Source: Pseudonocardia petroleophila
Lineage (GTDB): Bacteria > Actinomycetota > Actinomycetes > Mycobacteriales > Pseudonocardiaceae
Direction: 5' to 3'
NCBI RefSeq assembly: GCF_014235185.1
Contig: NZ_CP060131.1
Location: forward strand, 689,501-753,500
DNA: 64,000 nt
Shown: positions 14,989-22,365 of the stretch, in pieces
Numbering within the stretch: the stretch's first letter is position 1
How the letters are laid out: each line of letters opens with the position of its first letter
Made by a program: the position numbers and the translations under genes
The notes under the pieces: generated by a model
The model's input: the letters and a program-made list of their open reading frames with translations, nothing else
Databases searched by the model: none
What the model was told of the DNA's origin: nothing

Positions 14989-16356
14989 CGGGCGTACGAC
15001 CGCAGGACGTCCTGCGTCGCGGGGTCGGCGTCGAGGTTGCCCAGGTCGCAGCCGCTCCCGCCGGGCTGCCACGCCCAGCCGAACGCCCCGACGTAGCCCA
15101 CGTCCGTGGCGGTGTAGGCGGCCGCCTTGTCCGCGAAGCGGGCGGCGCGGGACTCGAAGCCGGCGCAGCCGGGCCCGGCGTCGATCCCGAACTCGCCGAC
15201 GATCACCGGCTTGCCCGCCGCGCCGGCTCGGACGCCGGGCCCGTGGTTGGACTCGACCTCGTCCATGTCGTACTCGTGCATCGAGGCGATGTCGACGCCC
15301 GGCGACTCGTGCACGTCGCGGAAGTTGTCCTCGCCGTCGAGCCAGTACGGGGCCACCGTGCCGGAGGAGAACAGCCGGTCCGGGTCGATGCGGTCGGCGA
15401 CCGCACCCATGTCGTCGAAGAACCGCCGCAGCGCTCCGCCCTCGTAGGCGGGCTCGTTGAAGAACTCGAACCACGCGATGGCGTTCTCGCCGCGGTAGCG
15501 CTCCAGCAGCGTGGTCATGTGCCGCTGGTACCCGGCGCGCTCCTCGGGATCGGCGAACCAGCCCGCGTCCTTGTCGTTCTCCCCGCACCCGCCGATCGCG
15601 TCGTCGAGGGTGATGGTCAGGTAGACGTCGTGCGCCGTCGCGGACGCGACGGCGGCGTCGAGCCGGGCGATGTCCCAGCCGTCGTAGAAGAACAGGCGGA
15701 CGGCGCCGTGGCCGTCGTGACGCATGCCGGCGAACCAGGCGTCGACGTCCTGCGCGGTCATCTCCTCGTCGCCGTCGCCGCAGTCGCCGGACCAGACGAA
15801 GGAGTTGTAGCCGAGGAACCACCACGGCACCCCGTCGCGCATGATCCGGTCGCCCTGCACCGTGATCGGCCGCATGTCGCCGGGCGCGGCGGGGGGCCCG
15901 GGCAGCGCGGCGCCCGGGAGCGTCACCGGGGACGGTGCCGACGACCGGGTCGACGGGAGCGGGTCCGACGGGAGCGGGTCCGTCGGCGCTGTCGGGTCCG
16001 TCGGGTCCGTCGGCACCGGTCGGGTGGTCGGGACCGTCGCGGACGGGGGCGCCACGGGGACCGCGGGCCGGACCGGGGCCACCGTGACCGGTGCGGGGGT
16101 CCCGGTCGGCGGCGGGGTGGCCGCCCCGGGGAGCACCGCCACGGACGCCGTCGGCGGCACCGGCAGGCCGGGCACGGGCACGGCCGCATCGATCGTCCCG
16201 TCCGGGGGGGAGCGGGCACTCCGCGACGACCGCGCACCCCGGGGTCCGCGCCCCCGCCCGCAGGGTGGTCGGCGTGACCGCGGGCGAGGCGCAGGCGAGG
16301 GTGGCGGCGATCCCGGCGACCAGCAGCGCGCGGCTCACGGTCGTGGTGCGGCGCAT
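14985..16356 (-). CDS. secreted GH5-like glycosidase, interrupted by a frameshift
   Basis: An ATG at 16356 opens a signal peptide (MRRTTTVSRALLVAGIAATLA) that runs in one frame to about 16204. The glycosidase continues in another frame from about there to 14985. The switch point is a run of seven G on the plus strand (16204-16210); six would join the two frames exactly. The catalytic region has the GH5-type acid/base NEP (E243, counted from the in-frame GTG 16181) and nucleophile E330 in VIVGEFGID, with Trp/Tyr-rich substrate loops. A Pro/Thr-rich linker of about 100 residues precedes it. The substrate is probably a beta-linked glucan or mannan (inference). It could be a sequencing error, a mutation, or slippage-controlled expression. 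Confidence 0.7.
16204..16210. repeat. G7 homopolymer at the glycosidase frameshift
   Basis: Seven consecutive G (C on the coding strand) lie at the boundary between the signal-peptide frame and the glycosidase frame. Deleting one base restores a single open frame. Confidence 0.8.
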
Positions 16357-16506
16357 GGTTCGTTCCCCCCGGATCGTGGAGGGGCCGATGCGGACGATCA
16401 GCCCGCCGCACACGGTGCCCGCCGCCCGGCGACGGCAGCAGCCGTGTCTGGGGTGGGTCGGAACCCCCCGTTTGGAGGTGCGGCGTTCCGCGGCCGCGCC
16501 GGGACG

Positions 16507-16935
16507 TCAGCCGTCGAGCAGGCGGCTGATCCGCTCCAGGGCGCACAGGTCGTCGACGTCGAGGCGGGCGACGAAGTGCCGCAGCACGCCCGCGAGGTGC
16601 GTGCGCGAGGCCACCCGCAGCCGCTGGAAGCCCTCGTCGGTGAGCTCCGCGGCCACACCGCGGCCGTCGCCCTCGACGCGGCTGCGCGCGACGAGCCCGA
16701 TGCGCTCCATCCGGTCGACGAGCCGCGTCACCCCCGAGCGCGACAGCAGCACGGCGTCGGCCAGCTCGGTCATCCGCAGCCGGCGCCCGGGGGCCTCGGC
16801 CAGCTGCACCAGCACGTCGTAGGCGGCCAGGGACAGGTCCTGCTCGGCGACGAGCTCCGACTCCAGGGCCCGCGTGATCGTCGCGTGCGCCCGCAGGAAC
16901 GCCCGCCACGCCGCCAGCTGGTCCACCGACGGCAT
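16507..16935 (-). CDS. MarR-family transcriptional regulator
   Basis: 142 residues from ATG 16935. The winged helix at about residues 52-95 contains 'LRMTELADAVLLSRSGVTRL' and 'DRMERIGLVARSRVEGDGRG'. Typical dimerisation helices flank it ('LAAWRAFLRAHATITRALES' and 'HFVARLDVDDLCALERISR'). An alternative GTG start at 16977 lies 8 nt after a TACCAT box (16986-16991 on the minus strand) and would add 14 residues as a leaderless start. Divergent from mrp, 99 nt between starts (57 nt if GTG 16977 is used). Ligand and targets are unknown. Confidence 0.85.
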   Translation of the reverse strand: MPSVDQLAAWRAFLRAHATITRALESELVAEQDLSLAAYDVLVQLAEAPGRRLRMTELADAVLLSRSGVTRLVDRMERIGLVARSRVEGDGRGVAAELTDEGFQRLRVASRTHLAGVLRHFVARLDVDDLCALERISRLLDG

Positions 16936-17022
16936 GACGCGCGGCGCCGCGGTGTCGGGCACGTCACGGGGGGGCACGTCGAGGGATGGTACGGACCGGC
17001 GGGCGGGTCGCGGCGGTCCACG

Positions 17023-17028
17023 TAGCAT
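17023..17028 (+). promoter_or_regulatory. -10 box (TAGCAT) for leaderless mrp
   Basis: TAGCAT ends 6 nt before GTG 17035, with no ribosome binding site. Confidence 0.55.
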
Positions 17029-17034
17029 GGCGGC

Positions 17035-18183
17035 GTGTCCACCTCCACTGAGACCAGCACGATCGAGCAGGCCGTCCGCGCTGCTCTGGCCACCGTCGAG
17101 GACCCGGAGATCCACAAGCCGATCACCGACCTCGGGATGGTCAAGAGCGTGTCGGTGTCCGCGGACGGGCTCGCGCACATCGGCGTGTACCTCACCGTGG
17201 CCGGCTGCCCCATGAAGGACACCATCACCCGGCGGGTCACCACCGCCGTCGCGGCGGTCACCGGGGTCCGCGAGGTCGCGGTCGAGCTCGACGTCATGAA
17301 CGACGAGCAGCGCACCGAGCTGCGCCGGGGCCTGCGCGGCGACGCGGCGGAGCCCGTCATCCCGTTCGCGCAGCCCGGGTCGCTGACCCGCGTGTACTGC
17401 GTGGCGTCGGGCAAGGGCGGCGTCGGCAAGTCCTCGGTCACCGTCAACCTGGCCGCGTCGATGGCCGCCCGCGGCCTGTCCGTGGGCGTGGTCGACGCCG
17501 ACATCTACGGGCACTCGATCCCGCGGATGCTGGGCACCACCACGCTGCCCACCAAGGTCGACGACATGATCATGCCGCCGCAGGCGCACGACGTGAAGGT
17601 CATCTCGATCGGGATGTTCACGCCGGGCAACGAGGCCGTCGTGTGGCGCGGCCCGATGCTGCACCGCGCGCTGCAGCAGTTCCTCGCCGACGTGTTCTGG
17701 GGCGACCTCGACATCCTGCTGCTCGACCTGCCCCCGGGCACCGGCGACATCGCGATCTCCACCGCGCAGCTCATCCCCAACGCCGAGCTGCTCGTCGTCA
17801 CCACGCCGCAGCAGGCCGCGGCGGAGGTCGCCGAGCGCGCCGGGTCGATCGCGCTGCAGACCAAGCAGCGCATCGCGGGCGTCGTCGAGAACATGTCGTG
17901 GATGGAGCTGCCCGACGGCTCGCGCATGGAGGTCTTCGGGTCCGGCGGCGGGCAGACCGTGGCCGACTCGCTCACCCGCGCGATCGGCGCCCCGGTGCCG
18001 CTGCTCGGCCAGATCCCGCTGGAGACGGCGCTGCGCGAGTGCGGCGACGCCGGCACCCCGATCGTGCTGACGCACCCGGAGAGCGCGAGCGCACAGGCCC
18101 TGAAGAAGGTGGCCGACAAGCTGACCACCCGGGCCCGGGGACTCGCCGGGATGAGCCTGAACCTGACGCCGGTGAGTCGGTAG
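17035..18183 (+). CDS. mrp: Mrp/ApbC-type P-loop ATPase, Fe-S cluster carrier
   Basis: 382 residues. The N-terminal MIP18/DUF59 domain (about 8-90) includes 'EDPEIHKPITDLGMVKSV' and C58 in AGCPMKD. The deviant Walker A SGKGGVGKSS is at about 125-134, followed by VVDADIYG and LLLDLPPGTGD (Walker B). Mrp proteins carry and deliver 4Fe-4S clusters. The CxxC pair used for cluster binding in enterobacterial ApbC is absent; the equivalent place reads ENMSWMELPDGS, which as I recall is the actinobacterial form. The same gene (Rv1229c) neighbours htrA/tatB and the MgtE-N gene in mycobacteria. The GTG start is leaderless. Confidence 0.93.
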   Translation: MSTSTETSTIEQAVRAALATVEDPEIHKPITDLGMVKSVSVSADGLAHIGVYLTVAGCPMKDTITRRVTTAVAAVTGVREVAVELDVMNDEQRTELRRGLRGDAAEPVIPFAQPGSLTRVYCVASGKGGVGKSSVTVNLAASMAARGLSVGVVDADIYGHSIPRMLGTTTLPTKVDDMIMPPQAHDVKVISIGMFTPGNEAVVWRGPMLHRALQQFLADVFWGDLDILLLDLPPGTGDIAISTAQLIPNAELLVVTTPQQAAAEVAERAGSIALQTKQRIAGVVENMSWMELPDGSRMEVFGSGGGQTVADSLTRAIGAPVPLLGQIPLETALRECGDAGTPIVLTHPESASAQALKKVADKLTTRARGLAGMSLNLTPVSR

Positions 18184-18186
18184 ACC

Positions 18187-18226
18187 GTGCGCGGGAACGG
18201 CGGCTCCGGCCGCCGTTCCCGCGCAC
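18187..18226. terminator. bidirectional hairpin between mrp and the aminotransferase gene
   Basis: An 18-bp perfect stem (arms 18187-18204 and 18209-18226) with loop TCCG lies 3 nt after the mrp stop and 7 nt before the stop of the convergent aminotransferase. There is no T tract; this is the usual strong actinobacterial bidirectional terminator. Confidence 0.85.
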
Positions 18227-18232
18227 GACCGG

Positions 18233-19480
18233 TCAGGCGCGCACGGCCTCCGACCACAGGGCCACGCCCTCGTCGACCTGCTCCGCCGTGACGATCAGCG
18301 GCGGGATCATGCGGACGACGTTGCCGAACGGGCCGCAGGTCAGCAGCAGCAGGCCGCGCTCGGCCGCGGCCGCGTGCGCCCGGCTCGCCGCCGCCGCGTC
18401 GGGTGCGCCCTCGGGCGTGAGGAACTCGTTGCCGACCATCAGGCCCAGGCCGCGGACGTCGGCGATGCCGGGGTGCTCGACGGCGACCTTCCGCAGCCCG
18501 TCGAGCAGCCGCAGGCCCTGCTCCCCCGCGTTGGCGACGAGGTTCTCCTCCTGGATGACCTCGAGGGTGGCCAGCGCGGCCGCGCAGGAGACCGCGTTGC
18601 CGCCGTAGGTGCCGCCCTGCGAGCCGGGCAGCGCCTTGCTCATGATCGCCTCGGGGGCCGCGATCGCCGACAGCGGGAAGCCCGAGGCCAGCCCCTTCGC
18701 GGTGATGAGGATGTCGGGCGTGAGGCCGTCGGTGTGCTGGTGGCCCCAGAACGCACCCGTGCGGCCGTAGCCGGTCTGCACCTCGTCGGCGATGAGCAGG
18801 ATGCCGTGGGCGTCGGCGCGCTCCCGCAGGCCCCGCAGGAACGCGGGCGGCGTGGGCACGTAGCCGCCCTCGCCGAGCACGGGCTCGATGAGGAACGCCG
18901 CGACGTCGCGCGCGGGCGCGGCCGTGACCAGGATCCGGTCGAGCTCCTTGAGGCAGAACGCGACCGCCTCCTCCTCGGTCCAGCCGTAGCGGAACGCGTA
19001 GGGGAACGGCGCGAAGGCGACCCCGCCCATCATCGGGCCGATGCCGGCGCGGATCTTCCCGCCCGACGTCGTGAGCGCGGCGGCGCCCATCGTCCGGCCG
19101 TGGAAGCCGCCGTCGAAGGCGATGACGGTCTGGCGGCCGGTGGCGTGCCGGGCGAGGCGCACCGACGCCTCGACGGCCTCGCTGCCGGAGTTGAGGAAGA
19201 ACACGCGGTCGATGCCGGCGGGCAGGACGTCGCCGAGGCGCTCGGTGAGCCGCAGCAGCGGCTGGTGCATGACCGTCGTGTACTGGCCGTGGATCAGCGT
19301 CGCGACCTGCTCCTGCGCGGCCGCGACCACCTTCGGGTGGCAGTGCCCGGTGCTGGTGACGCCGATGCCGGCGGTGAAGTCGAGGTGGCGGCGGCCGTCG
19401 GTGTCGTACAGGTAGGCGCCCTCGCCGCGCGCGACCTGCACGGGGGTCGCCTGCTGGAGGACGGGGGACAGCCTGGCCAT
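18233..19480 (-). CDS. class-III PLP aminotransferase (GabT/ArgD-like)
   Basis: 415 residues from ATG 19480, which has AGGAG about 8 nt upstream. Family motifs: 'YLYDTDGRRHLDFTAGIGV' , FFLNSGSEAVEASVRLAR (PLP phosphate loop), FDGGFHGRTMGAA, LIADEVQTGYGRTG (the Asp that pairs with the PLP ring) and ITAKGLASGFPLSA (Schiff-base Lys). The family transfers amino groups from omega-amino acids such as GABA, beta-alanine or N-acetylornithine. A GATTGTCGACAA dyad just upstream (19501-19514) closely matches the operator at 22298, so it probably belongs to the same GntR regulon. The true substrate is unknown. Confidence 0.9.
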   Translation of the reverse strand: MARLSPVLQQATPVQVARGEGAYLYDTDGRRHLDFTAGIGVTSTGHCHPKVVAAAQEQVATLIHGQYTTVMHQPLLRLTERLGDVLPAGIDRVFFLNSGSEAVEASVRLARHATGRQTVIAFDGGFHGRTMGAAALTTSGGKIRAGIGPMMGGVAFAPFPYAFRYGWTEEEAVAFCLKELDRILVTAAPARDVAAFLIEPVLGEGGYVPTPPAFLRGLRERADAHGILLIADEVQTGYGRTGAFWGHQHTDGLTPDILITAKGLASGFPLSAIAAPEAIMSKALPGSQGGTYGGNAVSCAAALATLEVIQEENLVANAGEQGLRLLDGLRKVAVEHPGIADVRGLGLMVGNEFLTPEGAPDAAAASRAHAAAAERGLLLLTCGPFGNVVRMIPPLIVTAEQVDEGVALWSEAVRA

Positions 19481-19493
19481 GAGCACTCCTGGT

Positions 19494-19514
19494 GTTGTCG
19501 GATTGTCGACAACG
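19494..19514. promoter_or_regulatory. GntR-type operator upstream of the aminotransferase
   Basis: GATTGTCGACAACG (19501-19514) shares 11 of 14 bases with GATTGTTGACAATC at 22298-22311. A second overlapping dyad GTTGTCG...CGACAAC spans 19494-19513. TTGTC-GACAA dyads are typical of FadR/GntR regulators, and a FadR/FCD gene is encoded at 20371-21069. Confidence 0.6.
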
Positions 19515-19551
19515 TCGAGGAAAGCACACGGGTCCGCCCCGGGACAAGGCG

Positions 19552-19704
19552 TCAGGCGCGGAAGAACCCCGCGAGGACCGGCGCGAGGACCTCCTGGTCC
19601 ACCCCGTGGTCCTCGCCCTCGACCAGACCGACCCGCGCCCCCGGCACCGCCGCGGCGGCCGCGGCGACGCCGTCGCGGAAGAAGTCGGGGCCCGACTCCT
19701 CGCT
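19552..19704 (-). pseudogene. remnant of an alpha/beta-hydrolase C-terminus
   Basis: The minus strand here reads SEESGPDFFRDGVAAAAAAV, then PGARVGLVEGEDHGVDQE and VLAPVLAGFFRA before the stop. This is the usual end of an alpha/beta-hydrolase, with the catalytic His in GEDHGV. Only about 50 residues remain; upstream of about 19705 similarity ends at the first of three palindromes, and the frame has no supported start. It is read as a deletion remnant. The alternative, a small real protein from GTG 19761 or thereabouts, seems unlikely. Confidence 0.5.
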
Positions 19705-19705
19705 G

Positions 19706-19778
19706 GAGCAGTGCGCTCTTACGAGAGCACTGCTCTTGACGCAGCACCCCGTCCCGCGCACGATGTGAGCACTGCTCT
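19706..19778 (+). promoter_or_regulatory. promoter with three GAGCAnTGCTC-type operator sites
   Basis: Palindromes AGAGCACTGCTCT (19724-19736) and TGAGCACTGCTCT (19766-19778) and a degenerate GAGCAGTGCGCTCT (19706-19719) flank a likely promoter. It has -35 TTGACG at 19736-19741 and, after 17 nt, -10-like CACGAT at 19759-19764. Sites of this form are typical TetR-family operators. No TetR gene adjoins them. Confidence 0.6.
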
Positions 19779-19796
19779 CGATTCTCGGAGGATCCC

Positions 19797-20408
19797 GTGC
19801 CGCACCGTTCCGACACCGCAGGCGCGGTCGCCCTCGCGGCGGCCGGCGCCCTGTTCGTCCTTTACCCGGCCGTCCGGCCGTACGGCGACCTCGACCCGGC
19901 CACGGCGGCGGCCGCGTTCGCCTCGCCCGCCTGGCTCGTCGCCCACCTCGCCGCGGTGGCGGCGTTCCTGCTCACCGGGTTCGGCCTCGTCGCACTGACG
20001 CGGGGACGTCGCGGCCTGCGCGTCGCGACGGCCCTGTGGTGGACCGCAGCCGGGGCGACCATCGCCTACTACGGCGCCGAGACGTTCGCGCTGCACGCGC
20101 TCGGCGGGCTCGTCACCGACCCGCAGCGGCTCGCCGCGCTCGCGGAGGCCGTCCGGATGGGCCCGGTGCAGGTGACGCTGTTCGGCGCCGGGCTGGCCGG
20201 GCTGGCCGTGTCGGCCGTGCTGGTCGCGGTCGCCCTGGGCCGCGACGCCGTGCCGTTCGCCGCGGGCATGGTCCTGTTCCTGCCGCAGTTCTTCGCCCCG
20301 CCCGGTCTGCGGATCGCGCACGGCGTCCTGCTCGGCGTCGGCTGCGCGGTGCTGGCGGTGCGGCTCGCGACTAGGCCGGCAGTGAGGGAGCCTGCGCCGG
20401 CCGCGTGA
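19797..20408 (+). CDS. multi-pass membrane protein of unknown function
   Basis: 203 residues with about six predicted hydrophobic helices (for example AGAVALAAAGALFVLYPAV, 'WLVAHLAAVAAFLLTGFGLV', 'LAGLAVSAVLVAVAL' and GVLLGVGCAVLAVRLA). The GTG start has CGGAGGA at 19786-19792, 4 nt away from it. No named family is recognised with confidence; it resembles small four-to-six-helix actinobacterial DUF proteins. It overlaps the convergent GntR gene by 38 nt. Its promoter carries repeated palindromic operators, so it is probably repressed by an unlinked TetR-type regulator. Confidence 0.7.
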   Translation: MPHRSDTAGAVALAAAGALFVLYPAVRPYGDLDPATAAAAFASPAWLVAHLAAVAAFLLTGFGLVALTRGRRGLRVATALWWTAAGATIAYYGAETFALHALGGLVTDPQRLAALAEAVRMGPVQVTLFGAGLAGLAVSAVLVAVALGRDAVPFAAGMVLFLPQFFAPPGLRIAHGVLLGVGCAVLAVRLATRPAVREPAPAA

Positions 20409-21069
20409 CCGCGACCGGGGTCAGCAGGCGGGTCACGGCGTCGGCCATGTGCGCCTCCAGGGCGGCGGTGAGGCGGTCGCGGTCACCCGCCCGCACGGCC
20501 TCGCACAGCTCGCGGTGCTCGGCGAGCAGCCCGTCCGACGGCGGGGCGGTCTGCTGGAGCGCGGCGAGGCACATGCGGGTCTCGACCAGCAGGCCGTCGG
20601 CCATCCGCCGCAGCCGCGGGCTCCCCGACGCCGCGACGAGCTCGGCGTGGAAGGCGTGGTCGGCGTCGGCGATCGCCGCCGGGTCACCCCCGGCCACGGC
20701 GGCGGCCATGGCGGCCAGCGCGTCGTCGAGGCGGTCGGCGGCCCCGGCGCGGTCGCCGTCGAGCAGCAGCAGGCCCGCGGCCCGCTCGACCGACGCCCTG
20801 GCGTGGTAGATGTCGCGGACGTCGGCGGCGTCGAGGTCGCGGACGAACAGCCCGCGGTGCCGCTCGCTGCGCAGCAGTCCCTCGGCGACCAGCCGCTGCA
20901 TCGCCTCGCGCAGCGGCCCGCGGCTCACCCCGAGCTTCGCGGCCAGCTCCACCTCGCCGAGCTGGGTTCCGGGCGGGAACGTGCCGCGCATGATCGCGGT
21001 GCGGATGCGGTCGGCCACGATCGCCGCGGTGGAGCGGCGCTCGACCGGCTCCAGATCGGTCAGGTCCAT
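20371..21069 (-). CDS. GntR/FadR-family regulator with FCD domain
   Basis: 232 residues from ATG 21069 (GGGAGGTGA just upstream). The winged helix at about 12-75 contains 'IVADRIRTAIMRGTFPPGTQ' and 'KLGVSRGPLREAMQRLVAEG'. The C-terminal all-helical FCD domain (about 85-220) has the metal-ligand pattern of the family: D in DADHAFHAELV, H in AEHRELCEA and H in LEAHMADAV. It is the last gene of a three-gene operon with the racemase-like and DUF3830 genes. The two GATTGTyGACAA dyads in the locus are its likely operators; its effector is presumably a pathway acid. Confidence 0.9.
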   Translation of the reverse strand: MDLTDLEPVERRSTAAIVADRIRTAIMRGTFPPGTQLGEVELAAKLGVSRGPLREAMQRLVAEGLLRSERHRGLFVRDLDAADVRDIYHARASVERAAGLLLLDGDRAGAADRLDDALAAMAAAVAGGDPAAIADADHAFHAELVAASGSPRLRRMADGLLVETRMCLAALQQTAPPSDGLLAEHRELCEAVRAGDRDRLTAALEAHMADAVTRLLTPVAVTRPAQAPSLPA

Positions 21070-21071
21070 CG

Positions 21072-21779
21072 TCACCTCCCGAACAGCCGGCCCAGTCCCG
21101 GACGCGGGCCCCCCGCGCCGGCCAGCCGCAGCCCCTGCCAGATGCTCACCTGGTTGGCCGTGAGCACCGGCTTGCCGACGCGCGCGTCGAGGGCGTCGAG
21201 CAGGTCGACGGTGTGCAGCGCGGTGTCGGGCAGCAGCAGCGCCTGCGCGTCGGCGTGGTCGGCCGCCTCGGCGAACGCGAGCACGTCCTCGGCGGGCAGG
21301 GTGCCGACCTCCGCCGCGGTGACGATCCCGCGGGCGGACAGCCGCACCACCGTGACGCCGGCCCGGGCGAGGAACGCGACGAACCGCTCCGCGACGTCGT
21401 CGGGGTAGGTCGCCCCGACCGCGACGCGGGTGATCCCGAGGTGCGCGCACGCGTCGGCGAACGCGAACGACGTGCTCGACGCCGGGACGCCCGCGGCCGC
21501 GCCCAGCGCCTCGACCTGCGCGGCGGCCCCGTCCCAGCCGAAGACGAAGCTGCCGGACGTGCAGGCCCAGACGATCGAGTCGAGCGGCCCGGGGAGCGCC
21601 CGGGCCCCCGCCGCGAGGACGTCGTCGCCGCCGATGTCGAGCAGCGCGTCGACGCGGTGGGCGTCCTCGCGCATCTCGGTGTGCACGAGCGGCAGGCGGG
21701 GGCCGTCGAGCAGCCGCTCGGCCCGCGGGTAGTCGTCCTCGGCGGAGAAGCCGGGGTACAGGATGCCGACGGTCGTCAT
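21072..21779 (-). CDS. Asp/Glu racemase-superfamily protein (maleate isomerase/AMDase-like)
   Basis: 235 residues from ATG 21779, overlapping the DUF3830 stop by 4 nt. The first-lobe motif IVWACTSGSFVFG supplies C73. In the second lobe, where racemases and maleate isomerases carry the other catalytic Cys, the sequence is LLLPDTALHT with D185 instead. One-cysteine members of the superfamily include arylmalonate decarboxylase, though there it is the other Cys that is kept. The reaction is therefore uncertain: isomerisation, decarboxylation or C-N chemistry on a dicarboxylate. Its place in a GntR-controlled operon with an amidase and dehydrogenase suggests catabolism. Confidence 0.8.
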   Translation of the reverse strand: MTTVGILYPGFSAEDDYPRAERLLDGPRLPLVHTEMREDAHRVDALLDIGGDDVLAAGARALPGPLDSIVWACTSGSFVFGWDGAAAQVEALGAAAGVPASSTSFAFADACAHLGITRVAVGATYPDDVAERFVAFLARAGVTVVRLSARGIVTAAEVGTLPAEDVLAFAEAADHADAQALLLPDTALHTVDLLDALDARVGKPVLTANQVSIWQGLRLAGAGGPRPGLGRLFGR

Positions 21780-22270
21780 GCGCGCTCGTAGACCAGTCGC
21801 TCGCCGACGCTGCCGGAGCGCCACACGTCGTGGCAGGCCTCGGCCATCGCGTCGAGGCCGTCGACGATCGCGCCGAACACGTTGCCCGGCACCCAGCCGA
21901 CGTCGCCGTTGATGAGCAGGTTGTTGCGGCCGTAGAAGATCGCGAGGTCGATGCCGCCCGCCTCGCTGTCGATGCCCTGGTCGGCCTTGAACGCCTCGTC
22001 GAGGACGCCGCCGGAGAAGTCGAAGTAGCACAGGTCCCCCGGGATCGGGGTGACGGTGGTGTTCTCGTGGCCGATCCGCGGGCCGAACCGCGGGACGATC
22101 GTGTACACCTCGTTGCGCGCGTACTTGGCGTGCTGGGCCGGGCCGGCGAGCGGGCCGTCGGCCGTGGCCTCCCACACCGCGGCGACGGTGCGCGGGGCCT
22201 GCTTCTCGAGCAGTTCGGCCACGCACGAGACGCCGCGGCGTTCGAGACGGACGCGCAGGAGCTTGGACAA
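21776..22270 (-). CDS. DUF3830 family protein (cyclophilin-like fold)
   Basis: 164 residues. Typical DUF3830 features: 'ERRGVSCVAELLEKQAPRTV', the hydrophilic NEVYTIVPRFG and GHENTTVTPIPGDLCYFDF, then IDLAIFYGRNNLLIN. Members have a cyclophilin-like barrel and are found next to amidases, hydantoinases and Asp/Glu racemases; no activity is established that I know of. It is the first gene of the leftward operon, facing the D-2-hydroxyacid dehydrogenase across a 95-nt gap with the GntR operator. Confidence 0.8.
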   Translation of the reverse strand: MSKLLRVRLERRGVSCVAELLEKQAPRTVAAVWEATADGPLAGPAQHAKYARNEVYTIVPRFGPRIGHENTTVTPIPGDLCYFDFSGGVLDEAFKADQGIDSEAGGIDLAIFYGRNNLLINGDVGWVPGNVFGAIVDGLDAMAEACHDVWRSGSVGERLVYERA

Positions 22271-22297
22271 CGGAGATCACCTCGGGTCGGACGCGGA

Positions 22298-22311
22298 GAT
22301 TGTTGACAATC
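22298..22311. promoter_or_regulatory. GntR-type operator in the divergent promoter region
   Basis: GATTGTTGACAATC has 6-bp arms (GATTGT and ACAATC) around a 2-bp centre. It overlaps the -35 of the rightward promoter, so binding would block transcription there and probably of the leftward operon starting at 22270. Confidence 0.65.
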
Positions 22312-22331
22312 ATACGAACGCTTCCTAGCGT
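22303..22331 (+). promoter_or_regulatory. sigma-A type promoter of the dehydrogenase-amidase operon
   Basis: -35 TTGACA at 22303-22308, exactly 17 nt, then -10 TAGCGT at 22326-22331. This is one of the few near-consensus two-box promoters in the window. The start codon ATG 22366 lies 34 nt further, with GAGAGG as ribosome binding site. Confidence 0.7.
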
Positions 22332-22365
22332 GTCAATCACCGCCGCCCGCCCCGTCGAGAGGATC

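Noticed and set aside
19233-19816. Extension of the aminotransferase frame upstream to 19816
   Set aside because: The extra residues are low-complexity Arg/Gly; ATG 19480 has a good ribosome binding site and is where family homology begins.
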